NCBI GenBank assembly: GCA_947499125.1
Contig: CANMMP010000001.1
Coordinates: 186,001 to 250,000, forward strand
Origin: an uncultured Pontibacter sp.
GTDB taxonomy: Bacteria; Bacteroidota; Bacteroidia; Cytophagales; Hymenobacteraceae
Direction of reading: 5' to 3'
Length of the DNA: 64,000 nt
The notes below the pieces were generated by a model. It made no database searches. It was not told the origin of the DNA and saw only the letters and a program-made list of their open reading frames with translations. The position numbers and the translations under genes were made by a program. Below, in pieces: positions 18,716 through 27,501 of the stretch. How positions within the stretch are numbered: position 1 is the stretch's first letter; each line of letters opens with the position of its first letter.

Positions 18716-19660
18716 CTAAGAAAGCGCCGGGGTGGTATGTTTCTGCTTAAAGTCTTCGTAAGCCAGCTTTATACCTTCGCGCAGCTCCACTTTATGCTTA
18801 AATCCTGTGTTATGTAACTTACTTACATCCATCAGCTTACGAGGAGTACCGTCGGGCTTGGTTGTATCAAACACCAGTACACCTTCAAAACCAGTTACCT
18901 CTTTAACCAACAGGGCCAGGTTTTTGATAGAAATGTCTTCTCCAGTGCCAATGTTCATTAATTCGCGCTCGTTATAGTTTTCCATCAGGTACAGGCAAGC
19001 GTCAGCAAGATCGTCGGCAAACAAAAACTCTCGCATAGGACTACCAGTACCCCATACAACTACTTCATTTGAACTATTTTCCTTTGCTTCATGAAACTTG
19101 CGGATCAGCGCCGGTAATACATGCGAGTTGTTCAGGTCATAGTTGTCGTTATAGCCATACAAATTAGTCGGCATCACACTGATAAAATTACAGCCATACT
19201 GATCTCTGTAGGCCTCGCATAGTTTGATGCCGGCAATCTTGGCAATAGCATAAGGCTCGTTTGTTTGTTCCAGCGGACCAGTCAACAGATAATCTTCTCG
19301 GAGGGGCTGCGGCGCCATCTTTGGATAGATACACGAAGAACCCAGAAACATTAGTTTTGTAACCTGATGCAGATAAGCTGCATGAATAATGTTAGCTTCT
19401 ATCATCAGGTTATCATACAGAAATTCTGCGCGAAAGGTATTATTAGCATGTATGCCCCCTACTTTTGCTGCAGCCAGGAATACATAATCTGGTCTCTCGT
19501 TTGCAAAAAAGTCCTGCACTGCCAGTTGGTTACGAAGGTCAAGTTCGGATGAAGTACGTACAATGATATTGTTGTAACCGTTGGCTTTTAAGCGGCGGCA
19601 AATGGCTGAGCCAACCATGCCCCGATGGCCGGCAATATATATTTTTGCTTCTTTATTCAT
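18716..19660 (-). CDS. fcl: GDP-L-fucose synthase
   Basis: A 314-residue SDR epimerase/reductase that turns the Gmd product into GDP-L-fucose using NADPH. Motifs: [14 protein letters not shown] (11-24), [23 protein letters not shown], and the catalytic pair Y137/K141 in PYAIAKIAG. Length is typical. It is transcribed just before gmd with about 105 bases between, in the usual partnership. The ATG at 19660 gives the expected N-terminus. Confidence 0.95.
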   Translation of the reverse strand: MNKEAKIYIAGHRGMVGSAICRRLKANGYNNIIVRTSSELDLRNQLAVQDFFANERPDYVFLAAAKVGGIHANNTFRAEFLYDNLMIEANIIHAAYLHQVTKLMFLGSSCIYPKMAPQPLREDYLLTGPLEQTNEPYAIAKIAGIKLCEAYRDQYGCNFISVMPTNLYGYNDNYDLNNSHVLPALIRKFHEAKENSSNEVVVWGTGSPMREFLFADDLADACLYLMENYNERELMNIGTGEDISIKNLALLVKEVTGFEGVLVFDTTKPDGTPRKLMDVSKLHNTGFKHKVELREGIKLAYEDFKQKHTTPALS

Positions 19661-19772
19661 AGTGAGGGTTAAGTAAATAGAAGTGCACTAAACTCTATTG
19701 ATTAGTTAATTTAACATTACGTTTAGACACCCTTACGCAGAAAGCTCAATTTAGGTACACCAACTAAAGCAG

Positions 19773-22151
19773 CTAAAATTTAAAGCGCTTGTACCAAGGC
19801 TGTTGCTCCAGGTCATCGGAATAATAGCCGTATCCATAACCGTAGCCATAGCCGTATCCATAATTCAGCTTGCGGTAATCAACGTCGTTAAATAAAATGG
19901 CCGTATTTCGTATTTTACCTGACTCGTTTTGGTGCTGTATATTCGTTAGGAATGATTTCATGGTATAGTCCTGGCGCACCATAAAAATATTGGCATCTGC
20001 CAGTTGCATTAGCTCTAAGCCATCAGACAAGATACCAACCGGAGGGGTATCGATGATGATGTAATCAAACTCCCGTCGCAATTTGTCCAGTAATTCTTCC
20101 ATCCGTTTGTTTAATAGCAATTCCGAAGGGTTTGGTGGAATATCGCCAGAAGGAAGTATAGACAAATTTTCCTGTATCGTTTGATGGACAACATCATCTA
20201 AGGCTGTATAACCAGCCAGGTAATTGCTCAAACCTATCCGACTTGTTACGCCAAAGTCAATATTATTATTTGGCTTTCGCATGTCGGCATTTATCAGTAT
20301 CGTGCGCTCCCCCGAAATAGAGAAGATATATGCCAGGTTTTTAGCTGAAAATGTCTTCCCTTCTCCGCTTATGGAAGAGGTAATTACAAAAATCTTTCCT
20401 GAGCTATTTTCAGCGTTTGTCATAAAACGCAGGTTAGACCTCACCGTTCGGAAAGCCTCTGCCATCGCCGATTTTGGACTTTGGTCTATCAAACTGGAGG
20501 TATCTTTCTTGTTGTGTCCTACCATACCTAATATAGGCAGCGTAGTAAGGCGTTTGATATCTTCCTGGTTACTTACTTTATTGTTAAAAAAATCTTTTAG
20601 AAAGATAAGCCCAATAGGTATAGCCAGGCCTAATATAAAAGCTGTAATGTAGTTCTTGGAAGTATTAGGTGCTGTTTGTGCTGAAACATAGGCCTCACTT
20701 AATATTGTGACATCCGAGGTATTCGCTGCTTTGGCAATACCAGCTTCAGCACGTTTCTCCATCAGGAAAACGTAGAGATTTTCGCTCAAGTCATACAGGC
20801 GTTGGATATTGATTAGTTGGCGTTCAGCCGTAGGTAGCTTCTGAAGTTGACCGGATGCCTGACCAATTCTGTTATTCAGTTCCCGAATAGCGATTTCGTT
20901 TGCTGCTTCAATGTTACGAAGATTCTCAAGAATATTAGAGCTTAAATCGGAAACCTGTTGCCTTTTCACGCGCAACTGATTTGCAACTATTGGGTTTGAT
21001 TGAATATCCTGCTGGCTAAGTGTTTCCACCTCGCTTTGTAGCTCAATAAGATTTCCTATAAGACTATTTAAGACCGGATCTTGAATACCCAGATTCGAGG
21101 GTACTACCAGTTTATCCAGCGCTTTGCCTTGTCTCAAATAAGTTCTTAGGTAATCATAGTACTTCTGATTAACCAGCAGTGATGATTTGCTTTCTTCCAG
21201 TTCAGTTAGCTGCTGTGCAAACTGATTACCTTCTCTGCTTATATTGATCTTTGCATTACTTTTTTTAAAATCTTCCAGCCTACTTTCAATAAAGTATAGC
21301 GAATCACTTATTTGCTGCAGTTGCTCATCAATAAATTCAAGGGTGTTAATGGCATTGGAGTTTTTAATATAGAGGTTGTTCTCCAGATAAGTCTCCATAT
21401 GTGCATTCAGGAATTCCTTCTCTTTTTCAGGGGTTGTACCTCCCATCTTAAGTATTAAGGCAGAGGCGCCGCCCTGCATCGGCGACACATCCAGTCGCCC
21501 GGCATAGCTACCCGCTAGGTCATTCGGATTGTTTATTCTGAAAAGCAGTTCATTCGGTATATCACCAGCGTTATCGTGTTTAAGGGTTACGGCAAACCCA
21601 AAGCCATCAATGTTATAAGGGCGCCCAGAAACAAAGTTTTTAGCACCTGTAAGTTTATTCCAGTTTAAGTTTTCTGTACTTAAAGTGTATGCACCATTCT
21701 CGGTAGGTATTACTTTAAATAAAACACCATAAGGTACATTGGTAGAAGCGGTATCAAAAGCTACAGTAAATGGAGATAGCGCCTTGTAAACTTCTGTTAA
21801 CTTTATAGTTCCCTGCTGGAAGTAGCTTACATCAAAATCAAGCTTTTCCAACGTTTGTTTTACAAGTTCTTTGGTTTTAATTAATACGGATTCGTTCGTA
21901 AGCCCCCGGGATCCCTGGAACATTTCATCACCATAAAGTAAGGCAGAAGCAGAAGCCCCCTGCTCTACCGGCTTCACGATCATCACAGAGGAACTTACTT
22001 CAAAGCTGGGTACCGTATATCGGTTAACCAGGAAAGCAGCGATTAGAGCAAGAATTAATGAGGCCAAAACCCAATACCAGTTTCTCAGAACCTTTAGAAA
22101 TAGGTTCTGCAGGTCAAAAGTACTGGTTTGAGCTAGTTGCTTATTTTCCAA
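19773..22151 (-). CDS. wzc: Polysaccharide co-polymerase / tyrosine autokinase (Wzc type)
   Basis: A 792-residue inner-membrane protein. A Wzz-type N-terminal domain starts after ~25 residues with a first membrane span (LASLILALIAAFLV), followed by a long periplasmic coiled-coil region, a second span (ITAFILGLAIPIGLIFL) near 505-525, and a BY-kinase domain with Walker A SISGEGKTFSA (~595), Walker A' ILINADMRKP and Walker B DYIIIDTPPVG (~700). The tail is a Tyr-Gly repeat (764-777) that should be the phosphorylated cluster. Wzc controls chain length and couples to the Wza channel. The frame opens with TTG at 22151; no suitable ATG lies upstream. Confidence 0.93.
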   Translation of the reverse strand: MENKQLAQTSTFDLQNLFLKVLRNWYWVLASLILALIAAFLVNRYTVPSFEVSSSVMIVKPVEQGASASALLYGDEMFQGSRGLTNESVLIKTKELVKQTLEKLDFDVSYFQQGTIKLTEVYKALSPFTVAFDTASTNVPYGVLFKVIPTENGAYTLSTENLNWNKLTGAKNFVSGRPYNIDGFGFAVTLKHDNAGDIPNELLFRINNPNDLAGSYAGRLDVSPMQGGASALILKMGGTTPEKEKEFLNAHMETYLENNLYIKNSNAINTLEFIDEQLQQISDSLYFIESRLEDFKKSNAKINISREGNQFAQQLTELEESKSSLLVNQKYYDYLRTYLRQGKALDKLVVPSNLGIQDPVLNSLIGNLIELQSEVETLSQQDIQSNPIVANQLRVKRQQVSDLSSNILENLRNIEAANEIAIRELNNRIGQASGQLQKLPTAERQLINIQRLYDLSENLYVFLMEKRAEAGIAKAANTSDVTILSEAYVSAQTAPNTSKNYITAFILGLAIPIGLIFLKDFFNNKVSNQEDIKRLTTLPILGMVGHNKKDTSSLIDQSPKSAMAEAFRTVRSNLRFMTNAENSSGKIFVITSSISGEGKTFSAKNLAYIFSISGERTILINADMRKPNNNIDFGVTSRIGLSNYLAGYTALDDVVHQTIQENLSILPSGDIPPNPSELLLNKRMEELLDKLRREFDYIIIDTPPVGILSDGLELMQLADANIFMVRQDYTMKSFLTNIQHQNESGKIRNTAILFNDVDYRKLNYGYGYGYGYGYGYYSDDLEQQPWYKRFKF
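19821..19862 (-). repeat. Tyr-Gly codon repeat in the Wzc tail
   Basis: Forty-two bases of alternating TAT/TAC and GGN codons encode six Tyr-Gly pairs plus a final Tyr-Tyr. The copies differ at third positions, so it is an imperfect six-base repeat. It forms the tyrosine cluster expected to be autophosphorylated. Confidence 0.8.
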
Positions 22152-22178
22152 GTGGAGAAGAATTTTGTGAAGCTAAAA

Positions 22179-22958
22179 CTATAAAAACCTGGATAATAAT
22201 AGACTGATCGTAGTTATAAGAGAAAGAGTCAAACTGACATTAGCTATCAGGTTCTCCCTGATATTTCTAGCTGGCAGTGGATCTACTACGATCATATCAT
22301 TCGGTTGTAAGTAGAAGTTAGCCTGTGCAATGGTATTATCATCAAGCAAACTAAAAGTATAAAGCTTTGCCTGTCCTGCTTCGTAGCGGATAAGTTTGAT
22401 GTTACCACGATTAGCATAAGCAGTAAAACCTCCAGCATTGGCAATGGCTTCCATCAGGTTTATATTGTCTTGGTATGTTGTAAATTGCCCTTGTGATCCT
22501 ACTTCTCCAATCACAGAGAAACGGAACGTAAGAAATCGCATATTTACAGTTGGGTCGGTAAGATATGGCTTTAAGGCTTCAGTAACTTTGAGGCGAGCTT
22601 CAGTTAATGTTAGACCCTGTAGGTTTACTTTGCCTACAGTTGGGATGAGTATATTCCCTTCTGCATCCAAGGTATAGCCCTCCAATACAGGATCGGAACT
22701 GGTAGTAGCGGTTGTTGCCTGACCTAAAAAGTTATACTCTGCTGGTGTAGTTGTCTGTACTTTTAAAGACAGTACATCGCCAGGTTTTAACGTATAAACC
22801 GGGCGTTGCAGGTCGAATGACTTTAAAAGAGCATCCGCATTTGCCTGGTCTGCTTTATCTGGCTTATCTTGTAATAAAACAAGCTTTTTTTGAGGTACGC
22901 AGGAAACTACCAGCAATAGGCACAGTAAAGTATAAAATATAGTAAGGGTGTTTCGCAT
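22179..22958 (-). CDS. wza: Polysaccharide export lipoprotein (Wza type)
   Basis: A 259-residue lipoprotein with signal peptide and lipobox ending at Cys20 (LVVSC). Residues ~55-150 form a polysaccharide-export domain (YTLKPGDVLSLKVQTT, GNILIPTVGKVNLQGLTLTEA), followed by an SLBB-type domain (FSVIGEVGSQGQFTTYQDNIN...). A C-terminal hydrophobic stretch (IANVSLTLSLITTISLLLS) may cross the outer membrane, as the Wza C-terminal helix does. It starts the minus-strand locus and precedes wzc by 27 bases. It should form the outer-membrane exit channel. Confidence 0.92.
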   Translation of the reverse strand: MRNTLTIFYTLLCLLLVVSCVPQKKLVLLQDKPDKADQANADALLKSFDLQRPVYTLKPGDVLSLKVQTTTPAEYNFLGQATTATTSSDPVLEGYTLDAEGNILIPTVGKVNLQGLTLTEARLKVTEALKPYLTDPTVNMRFLTFRFSVIGEVGSQGQFTTYQDNINLMEAIANAGGFTAYANRGNIKLIRYEAGQAKLYTFSLLDDNTIAQANFYLQPNDMIVVDPLPARNIRENLIANVSLTLSLITTISLLLSRFL

Positions 22959-23075
22959 TTTAAGTGCTTATACACTAATGGTTTTGGAACAGATACGCAC
23001 TTTTAACAGTGCTACAGGTTAAATTACAGTTTGTGAAATTACTAAAAAATCTCTTTTAATTATGCTATACTTTGT

Positions 23076-23083
23076 CAAATATA
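23076..23083 (-). promoter_or_regulatory. Candidate -7 box for the polysaccharide operon
   Basis: The minus strand reads TATATTTG, a full match to the Bacteroidota -7 consensus TAnnTTTG, about 118 bases before the wza ATG. No clear TTTG -33 element is present, so the call is weak. Confidence 0.3.
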
Positions 23084-23092
23084 ATAGTTGAT

Positions 23093-23959
23093 TTAAAAAT
23101 TGACCTGAATTCCGTTTGTAATAGCGTATACAAAGCGGGTTACCGGAACGATCGGCTTATCTTCGAAAGTACAATTAAACCCAGTCCTGAAAGAGAGCGT
23201 GTTATTCAGTTTAAACAATAAATAGGCATCTCCACTTACCCTATTTCTGAAAGCCTCAATTTTATTGTCGTAACCGGTTTGGTAATAAACTATAGCTTCT
23301 GTGGTTATGTGGCTGTTTAAGACCGATTTGTTACTGATATAGTTTGTAAGCTTTGGCAGGTTGGAAGTTAAGATACCTTCGCCCTCTTCCGGAGACTGCC
23401 ACTTTTCATACTCATGCATCAGGCCAGAGCCTATAAACAGGTTTGTCTTTTCCTTTCGAAGTATAGCGTATCGTAACCCCGCTCCTGCCAATCCTCTTAA
23501 CTCCAACCCACGTGCCCTGTCTGACTGAACCTGGGTAAACAATTCATAGGACAAGCGTTGCTTCCGTTGAAGATTTACTCGTAAGTGAGCGAAGCCATTA
23601 CTTGCAATCGTGTTGCGTTCGGCCTTACTATCGTAGTTAATGAGCAGGTAATTATAGTAGGTTAGCAAGAGGTAACTATGCTTTACAGAAATATAAGCCG
23701 CATCACTGTTAAAGGTGAGCTGCAAAAAATTGTTAGGGTTGTCTTTGCCGGCATTGCGGTTGAACATCGAGAAATTAACGCCCGCTTTGCCTGTGAAGTA
23801 ATTACTTGAGTCCTGCTCCACTCTTGCCCGTTCAATATTTAAGATTTGGGCATCGGCAGTTATTGTTGCAGTTATTACTATAATGGAGGCAAGTATAGCC
23901 TGTTTTATCTGCCTGTAAACTATAAAATCCGGTGTTGAATAAGGTATGCTTAAAATCAT
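23093..23959 (-). CDS. Putative outer-membrane protein (DUF481-like)
   Basis: A 288-residue protein with an N-terminal hydrophobic segment (AILASIIVITATITADAQ, cleavage likely near residue 38). The rest alternates polar and aromatic residues in beta-strand style (YLLLTYYNYLLINYDSKAERN, LRYAILRKEKTNLFIGSGLMHEYE) and ends with Phe, the usual outer-membrane barrel ending. This fits DUF481/YdiY-type barrels. A start downstream of 23959 is possible because the N-region before the signal is long. It is just upstream of the polysaccharide genes, but a functional link is not shown. It is divergent from the HD-domain gene. Confidence 0.65.
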   Translation of the reverse strand: MILSIPYSTPDFIVYRQIKQAILASIIVITATITADAQILNIERARVEQDSSNYFTGKAGVNFSMFNRNAGKDNPNNFLQLTFNSDAAYISVKHSYLLLTYYNYLLINYDSKAERNTIASNGFAHLRVNLQRKQRLSYELFTQVQSDRARGLELRGLAGAGLRYAILRKEKTNLFIGSGLMHEYEKWQSPEEGEGILTSNLPKLTNYISNKSVLNSHITTEAIVYYQTGYDNKIEAFRNRVSGDAYLLFKLNNTLSFRTGFNCTFEDKPIVPVTRFVYAITNGIQVNF

Positions 23960-24054
23960 CTTTCAAGTCTAGTGCATATTTCCTAAATCACCAAAAACAG
24001 TTTATAGTTGATGTTTATACTTGTAGAGATAAGTATAAATTCACAGATTTGAAC

Positions 24055-24711
24055 ATGCTTACAAAAGAAGAGATAATAGAAAAAACTGCAACGCATGTTA
24101 AAGAACTACTTTCGGGTGAAGGATCCGGACATGACTGGTGGCATATTCTACGGGTATGGAACAATGCTAAAACAATAGCTGCTTCTGAAGAAGTAGACCT
24201 TTTTATAGTTGAGCTAACTGCACTTTTACACGACATCGGGGATCATAAATTCCACAATGGTGATGAAACAGTAGGTCCGCGCATGGCGGCAGAATGGCTC
24301 ACTTCACTGCAAGTGAAAGATGAAGCCATAAGCCATATCTCAACTATAATTAAAGAGTTATCCTTTAAAGGAGCTGGCACAACCTCTGAAATGAGTACGC
24401 TTGAAGGACGGGTGGTGCAGGATGCTGACCGCCTGGATGCCATAGGTGCCATAGGTATAGCCAGGACCTTTGCATTTGGCGGACATAAGAACAGGGAGAT
24501 GTATAACCCGGAAGTTGAGCCCGAATATCATACTTCTTTTGAAACGTATAAGAAAAGCACCGGCCCAACTATAAATCATTTTTATGAAAAGCTTTTACTT
24601 TTAAAAGACCGTATGCATACCCAAAGCGCTAAACAACTTGCAGAACAGCGCCACCGCTATATGGAAGCATACCTGGAACAGTTTTTTGCCGAATGGAATG
24701 GCGAACGCTAA
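24055..24711 (+). CDS. HD domain phosphohydrolase
   Basis: A 218-residue HD-superfamily protein from the ATG at 24055 (MLTKEEIIEKTATHV). The frame stays open 41 codons upstream, but that part would overlap the divergent gene and looks non-conserved. Metal ligands appear as HDWWHILRVW, LLHDIGDHKF and QDADRLDAIGAIGIAR; the FAFGGHKNREMY segment matches the YedJ/YpgQ branch, some members of which hydrolyse nucleotides. The actual substrate is unknown. It sits 16 bases upstream of the Kef-type antiporter and is probably co-transcribed with it. Confidence 0.85.
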   Translation: MLTKEEIIEKTATHVKELLSGEGSGHDWWHILRVWNNAKTIAASEEVDLFIVELTALLHDIGDHKFHNGDETVGPRMAAEWLTSLQVKDEAISHISTIIKELSFKGAGTTSEMSTLEGRVVQDADRLDAIGAIGIARTFAFGGHKNREMYNPEVEPEYHTSFETYKKSTGPTINHFYEKLLLLKDRMHTQSAKQLAEQRHRYMEAYLEQFFAEWNGER

Positions 24712-24727
24712 TAGCACCCACTAACCT

Positions 24728-26716
24728 ATGGATATACCTATACTCGATGATGTTGTTATAATACTGGGGCTGGCCGTTGTTGTACTTCTGCTTTTCCAGC
24801 GGCTAAAGCTCCCAACTATACTTGGCTTCCTGATCACGGGTGTTATTGCGGGTCCGCACGGGCTCAGCCTTATAGATGATATCCATAACATTGAGATCCT
24901 TGCTGAAATAGGTGTTATTCTGCTGCTTTTTGTGATAGGTATTGAGTTCTCATTAAGGAGATTGTCACTTATTAAGCGCACTATTCTACTGGGTGGTGCT
25001 ACGCAGGTATTTGGCTCTATTTTATTGGCAGCAGGTGCTATGTTGCTGCTGAACTATAACCTGGGCCAATCCATATTTATAGGCTTTCTGATCTCATTAA
25101 GCAGTACGGCTATTGTATTAAAACTCCTCCAGGACAGAGGTGAACTGAACAGTCCGCATGGTAAGATCGTGCTTGGCATCCTTATATTCCAGGATATTAT
25201 AGTTATACCGATGATGCTGCTAACTCCATTGTTAACCGGAGAGGCGGAAAATATTGGCTTGCAGCTACTGTATATGCTTTTAAAAGGATTGCTGGTAATT
25301 GCTGTAGTGCTTGTTAGTGCCCGCTATGTAGTGCCTAAAATGTTATACTTAGTAGCGCAAACTAAAAGTAAAGAGCTATTTATACTTTCTATAGTTGCTA
25401 TCTGTTTTATGGTGGCCTGGTTTACATCGAGCTTAGGTTTATCGTTGGCTTTAGGCGCTTTTATGGCTGGGCTTATCATATCCGAATCAGAGTACAGCCA
25501 CCAGGCAACCAGCAGTATCCTACCCTTCCGTGAGATATTCACCAGCTTCTTTTTTGTCTCTATCGGTATGTTGCTCGATGTCAATTTCCTGCTATCGAAT
25601 CTTCCGTTGGTCTTGCTTTTAACAGTAGCTACTTTCCTGGTCAATACAGTAGTTGCAACTATAGCTGCCCGCATACTGCAATATCCATTACGCACAGCTA
25701 TTCTGGCTGGTATAGCGCTTTTCCAGGTTGGTGAGTTTGCTTTTATACTTTCCAAAACAGGCCTTAAGCATGGTTTACTAAGTCCCGAAACGTACCAGTA
25801 TTTTCTATCGGTATCGATCATGACCATGGCGCTGACACCCTTTACATTTCAGTTTTCGCAGCGCATCGCTTCATTTATCAGCCTTAAATTACTTGGAAGC
25901 AACGAACCTATCCCCTTCGATCAGGGACAGACCACTACTCCCGACGAATTACCTGAACTGGAAGACCATATAGTTATCATTGGTTATGGTATTAACGGGC
26001 GCAATGTAGCAAAAGCAGCACGCTATGCCCGCATACCCTATACTATTATAGAGATGAACGCCATAACGGTGAAACATGAAAGCCAGCGAGGTGAACCGAT
26101 CCTTTTTGGTGATGCTGTTCATACTATGATCTTGTCGCATGTAAATGTGCACAAAGCCCGCGTTGTTGTAATTGCCATTTCTGATCCGGAAGCAACAAAA
26201 CGTATCATTTCAGCCGTTCGCCAGGTAAGCGAAAAGGTTCATATTATAGTCCGGACGCGCTTTATTAACGAAATGCAGGAAAATTACATGCTAGGTGCTA
26301 ATGAAGTGATACCGGAAGAGTTTGAAACTTCTATAGAGATATTTACTCGTGTTTTAAGCAAATACCTGATGCCCCGGGACGAGATCGAACAGTTTACAAA
26401 CCAGATCCGATCGGATAACTATGAAATGCTGCGTAGTTTGCAGCACACGCCTGCTACTAACCTCAGCACCGAACTACCTGATGTAGAAGTTGCCAGCCTG
26501 AGGGTATATACTTATGATGAAACTATAATTGATATACCCTTAATGGAAGCTAAATTACGTGAGCGTTTTAATATTATGATAGTAGGTATAAAACGACACG
26601 ATAAAACGTTGCTGAACATTGATGGCAAAACGACTCTCCAACACGGCGATGTGGTGTATGTTGTCGGGCACCCGGACGATGTTTACCGTTTTAACCTCAA
26701 CCTAAAAGAAGAATAG
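24728..26716 (+). CDS. Kef-type cation:proton antiporter with TrkA domains
   Basis: A 662-residue CPA2 transporter. Residues 1-390 hold about twelve membrane spans with motifs GFLITGVIAGPHGL, LLFVIGIEFSLRRL and LGAFMAGLIISESEYSHQ. From ~412 comes an RCK/TrkA-N domain (HIVIIGYGINGRNVAKAARY), binding NAD(H) or a nucleotide, and a TrkA-C domain near 570-655. Such proteins exchange K+ or Na+ for H+ under cytoplasmic control and help with pH, salt or electrophile stress. Length is typical. Its stop lies three bases from the stop of the convergent DUF4136 gene, with no terminator hairpin between. Confidence 0.93.
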   Translation: MDIPILDDVVIILGLAVVVLLLFQRLKLPTILGFLITGVIAGPHGLSLIDDIHNIEILAEIGVILLLFVIGIEFSLRRLSLIKRTILLGGATQVFGSILLAAGAMLLLNYNLGQSIFIGFLISLSSTAIVLKLLQDRGELNSPHGKIVLGILIFQDIIVIPMMLLTPLLTGEAENIGLQLLYMLLKGLLVIAVVLVSARYVVPKMLYLVAQTKSKELFILSIVAICFMVAWFTSSLGLSLALGAFMAGLIISESEYSHQATSSILPFREIFTSFFFVSIGMLLDVNFLLSNLPLVLLLTVATFLVNTVVATIAARILQYPLRTAILAGIALFQVGEFAFILSKTGLKHGLLSPETYQYFLSVSIMTMALTPFTFQFSQRIASFISLKLLGSNEPIPFDQGQTTTPDELPELEDHIVIIGYGINGRNVAKAARYARIPYTIIEMNAITVKHESQRGEPILFGDAVHTMILSHVNVHKARVVVIAISDPEATKRIISAVRQVSEKVHIIVRTRFINEMQENYMLGANEVIPEEFETSIEIFTRVLSKYLMPRDEIEQFTNQIRSDNYEMLRSLQHTPATNLSTELPDVEVASLRVYTYDETIIDIPLMEAKLRERFNIMIVGIKRHDKTLLNIDGKTTLQHGDVVYVVGHPDDVYRFNLNLKEE

Positions 26717-26719
26717 AAT

Positions 26720-27304
26720 TTACCTTACTCGGATCGGAGCCAGCACTCCTTTTACCTCTTTGTGTACTGAATTATAGTTTGTTTTAAAATCAGAGATAGC
26801 CCCTTCGGTCCAGCCGCGCCACATCAATTCATTTTTACGCGGGTCAATCAGGTCTATGATTAATGTGCCATTACGGTATAAATCTACTGCCCGGTAGCCT
26901 GGTAAAGCGGAATGATGATAGTTATACCTGTAGCCCGCCATATAAGCATAGCTGTATCCAAAACCATCGGTATACATGCCCGGTCTGTCTTTTTCGAGAG
27001 GCACAGAAACACTGACATCATAGGCGATCAGTAGATCCGGATTACCATTGGTTGCCTTAACAAACCCTTTCTGCTTAAGCTCCTCCTCTACTGCTTTGGT
27101 AATGTGCTGGTTCAGGCTGGCGTCAAATCCATCTTCATACGTTACCTGCGCAACAGGTTGTTCCTGGAACCAGGCATATGTCTTAACAACCGAAAGATCA
27201 ACTCCTGTGGCAACCACATCATTTGGCACCGTTGATACCGAACTGGTAACACAACCAAACAACATTAATAAGCAAAGAGAAAGTAACGAGGATAACTTAT
27301 TCAT
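26720..27304 (-). CDS. DUF4136 lipoprotein
   Basis: A 194-residue lipoprotein: signal peptide with lipobox LLMLFGC (Cys18). The body has the DUF4136 pattern: VDLSVVKTYAWFQ, QHITKAVEEELKQKGF, NPDLLIAYDV and a C-terminal GTLIIDLIDPRKNELMWRGWTEGAI. DUF4136 proteins are common Bacteroidota and proteobacterial envelope lipoproteins of unknown function. A Tyr/Gly-rich insert (GFGYSYAYMAGYRYNYHH) sits in the middle. It is a single-gene unit convergent to the antiporter. Confidence 0.85.
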   Translation of the reverse strand: MNKLSSLLSLCLLMLFGCVTSSVSTVPNDVVATGVDLSVVKTYAWFQEQPVAQVTYEDGFDASLNQHITKAVEEELKQKGFVKATNGNPDLLIAYDVSVSVPLEKDRPGMYTDGFGYSYAYMAGYRYNYHHSALPGYRAVDLYRNGTLIIDLIDPRKNELMWRGWTEGAISDFKTNYNSVHKEVKGVLAPIRVR

Positions 27305-27501
27305 AGTTTATAGTTTAAAAGACCGGGTGACTGGCAAATTTAATTCATATATATCGGAGGTAAGCGCATGCAAGTTACTAATGTTGCTGTTTATAGATGA
27401 TAATTATCATTTGAATTAGCTGCACACGGTTATAGTTTGCGCCCATAAACAAAACATGAAATGCTGCTCTAAAGTATAGGGTAGTTAAAAAACGATAAAC
27501 T

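Noticed and set aside
23932..24054. Upstream extension of the HD-domain gene
   Set aside because: It would overlap the divergent outer-membrane gene and lacks conserved residues; ATG 24055 gives the family-like N-terminus.
25324..25827. 167-codon minus-strand frame
   Set aside because: Antisense to the membrane domain of the Kef-type antiporter; composition mirrors that gene.
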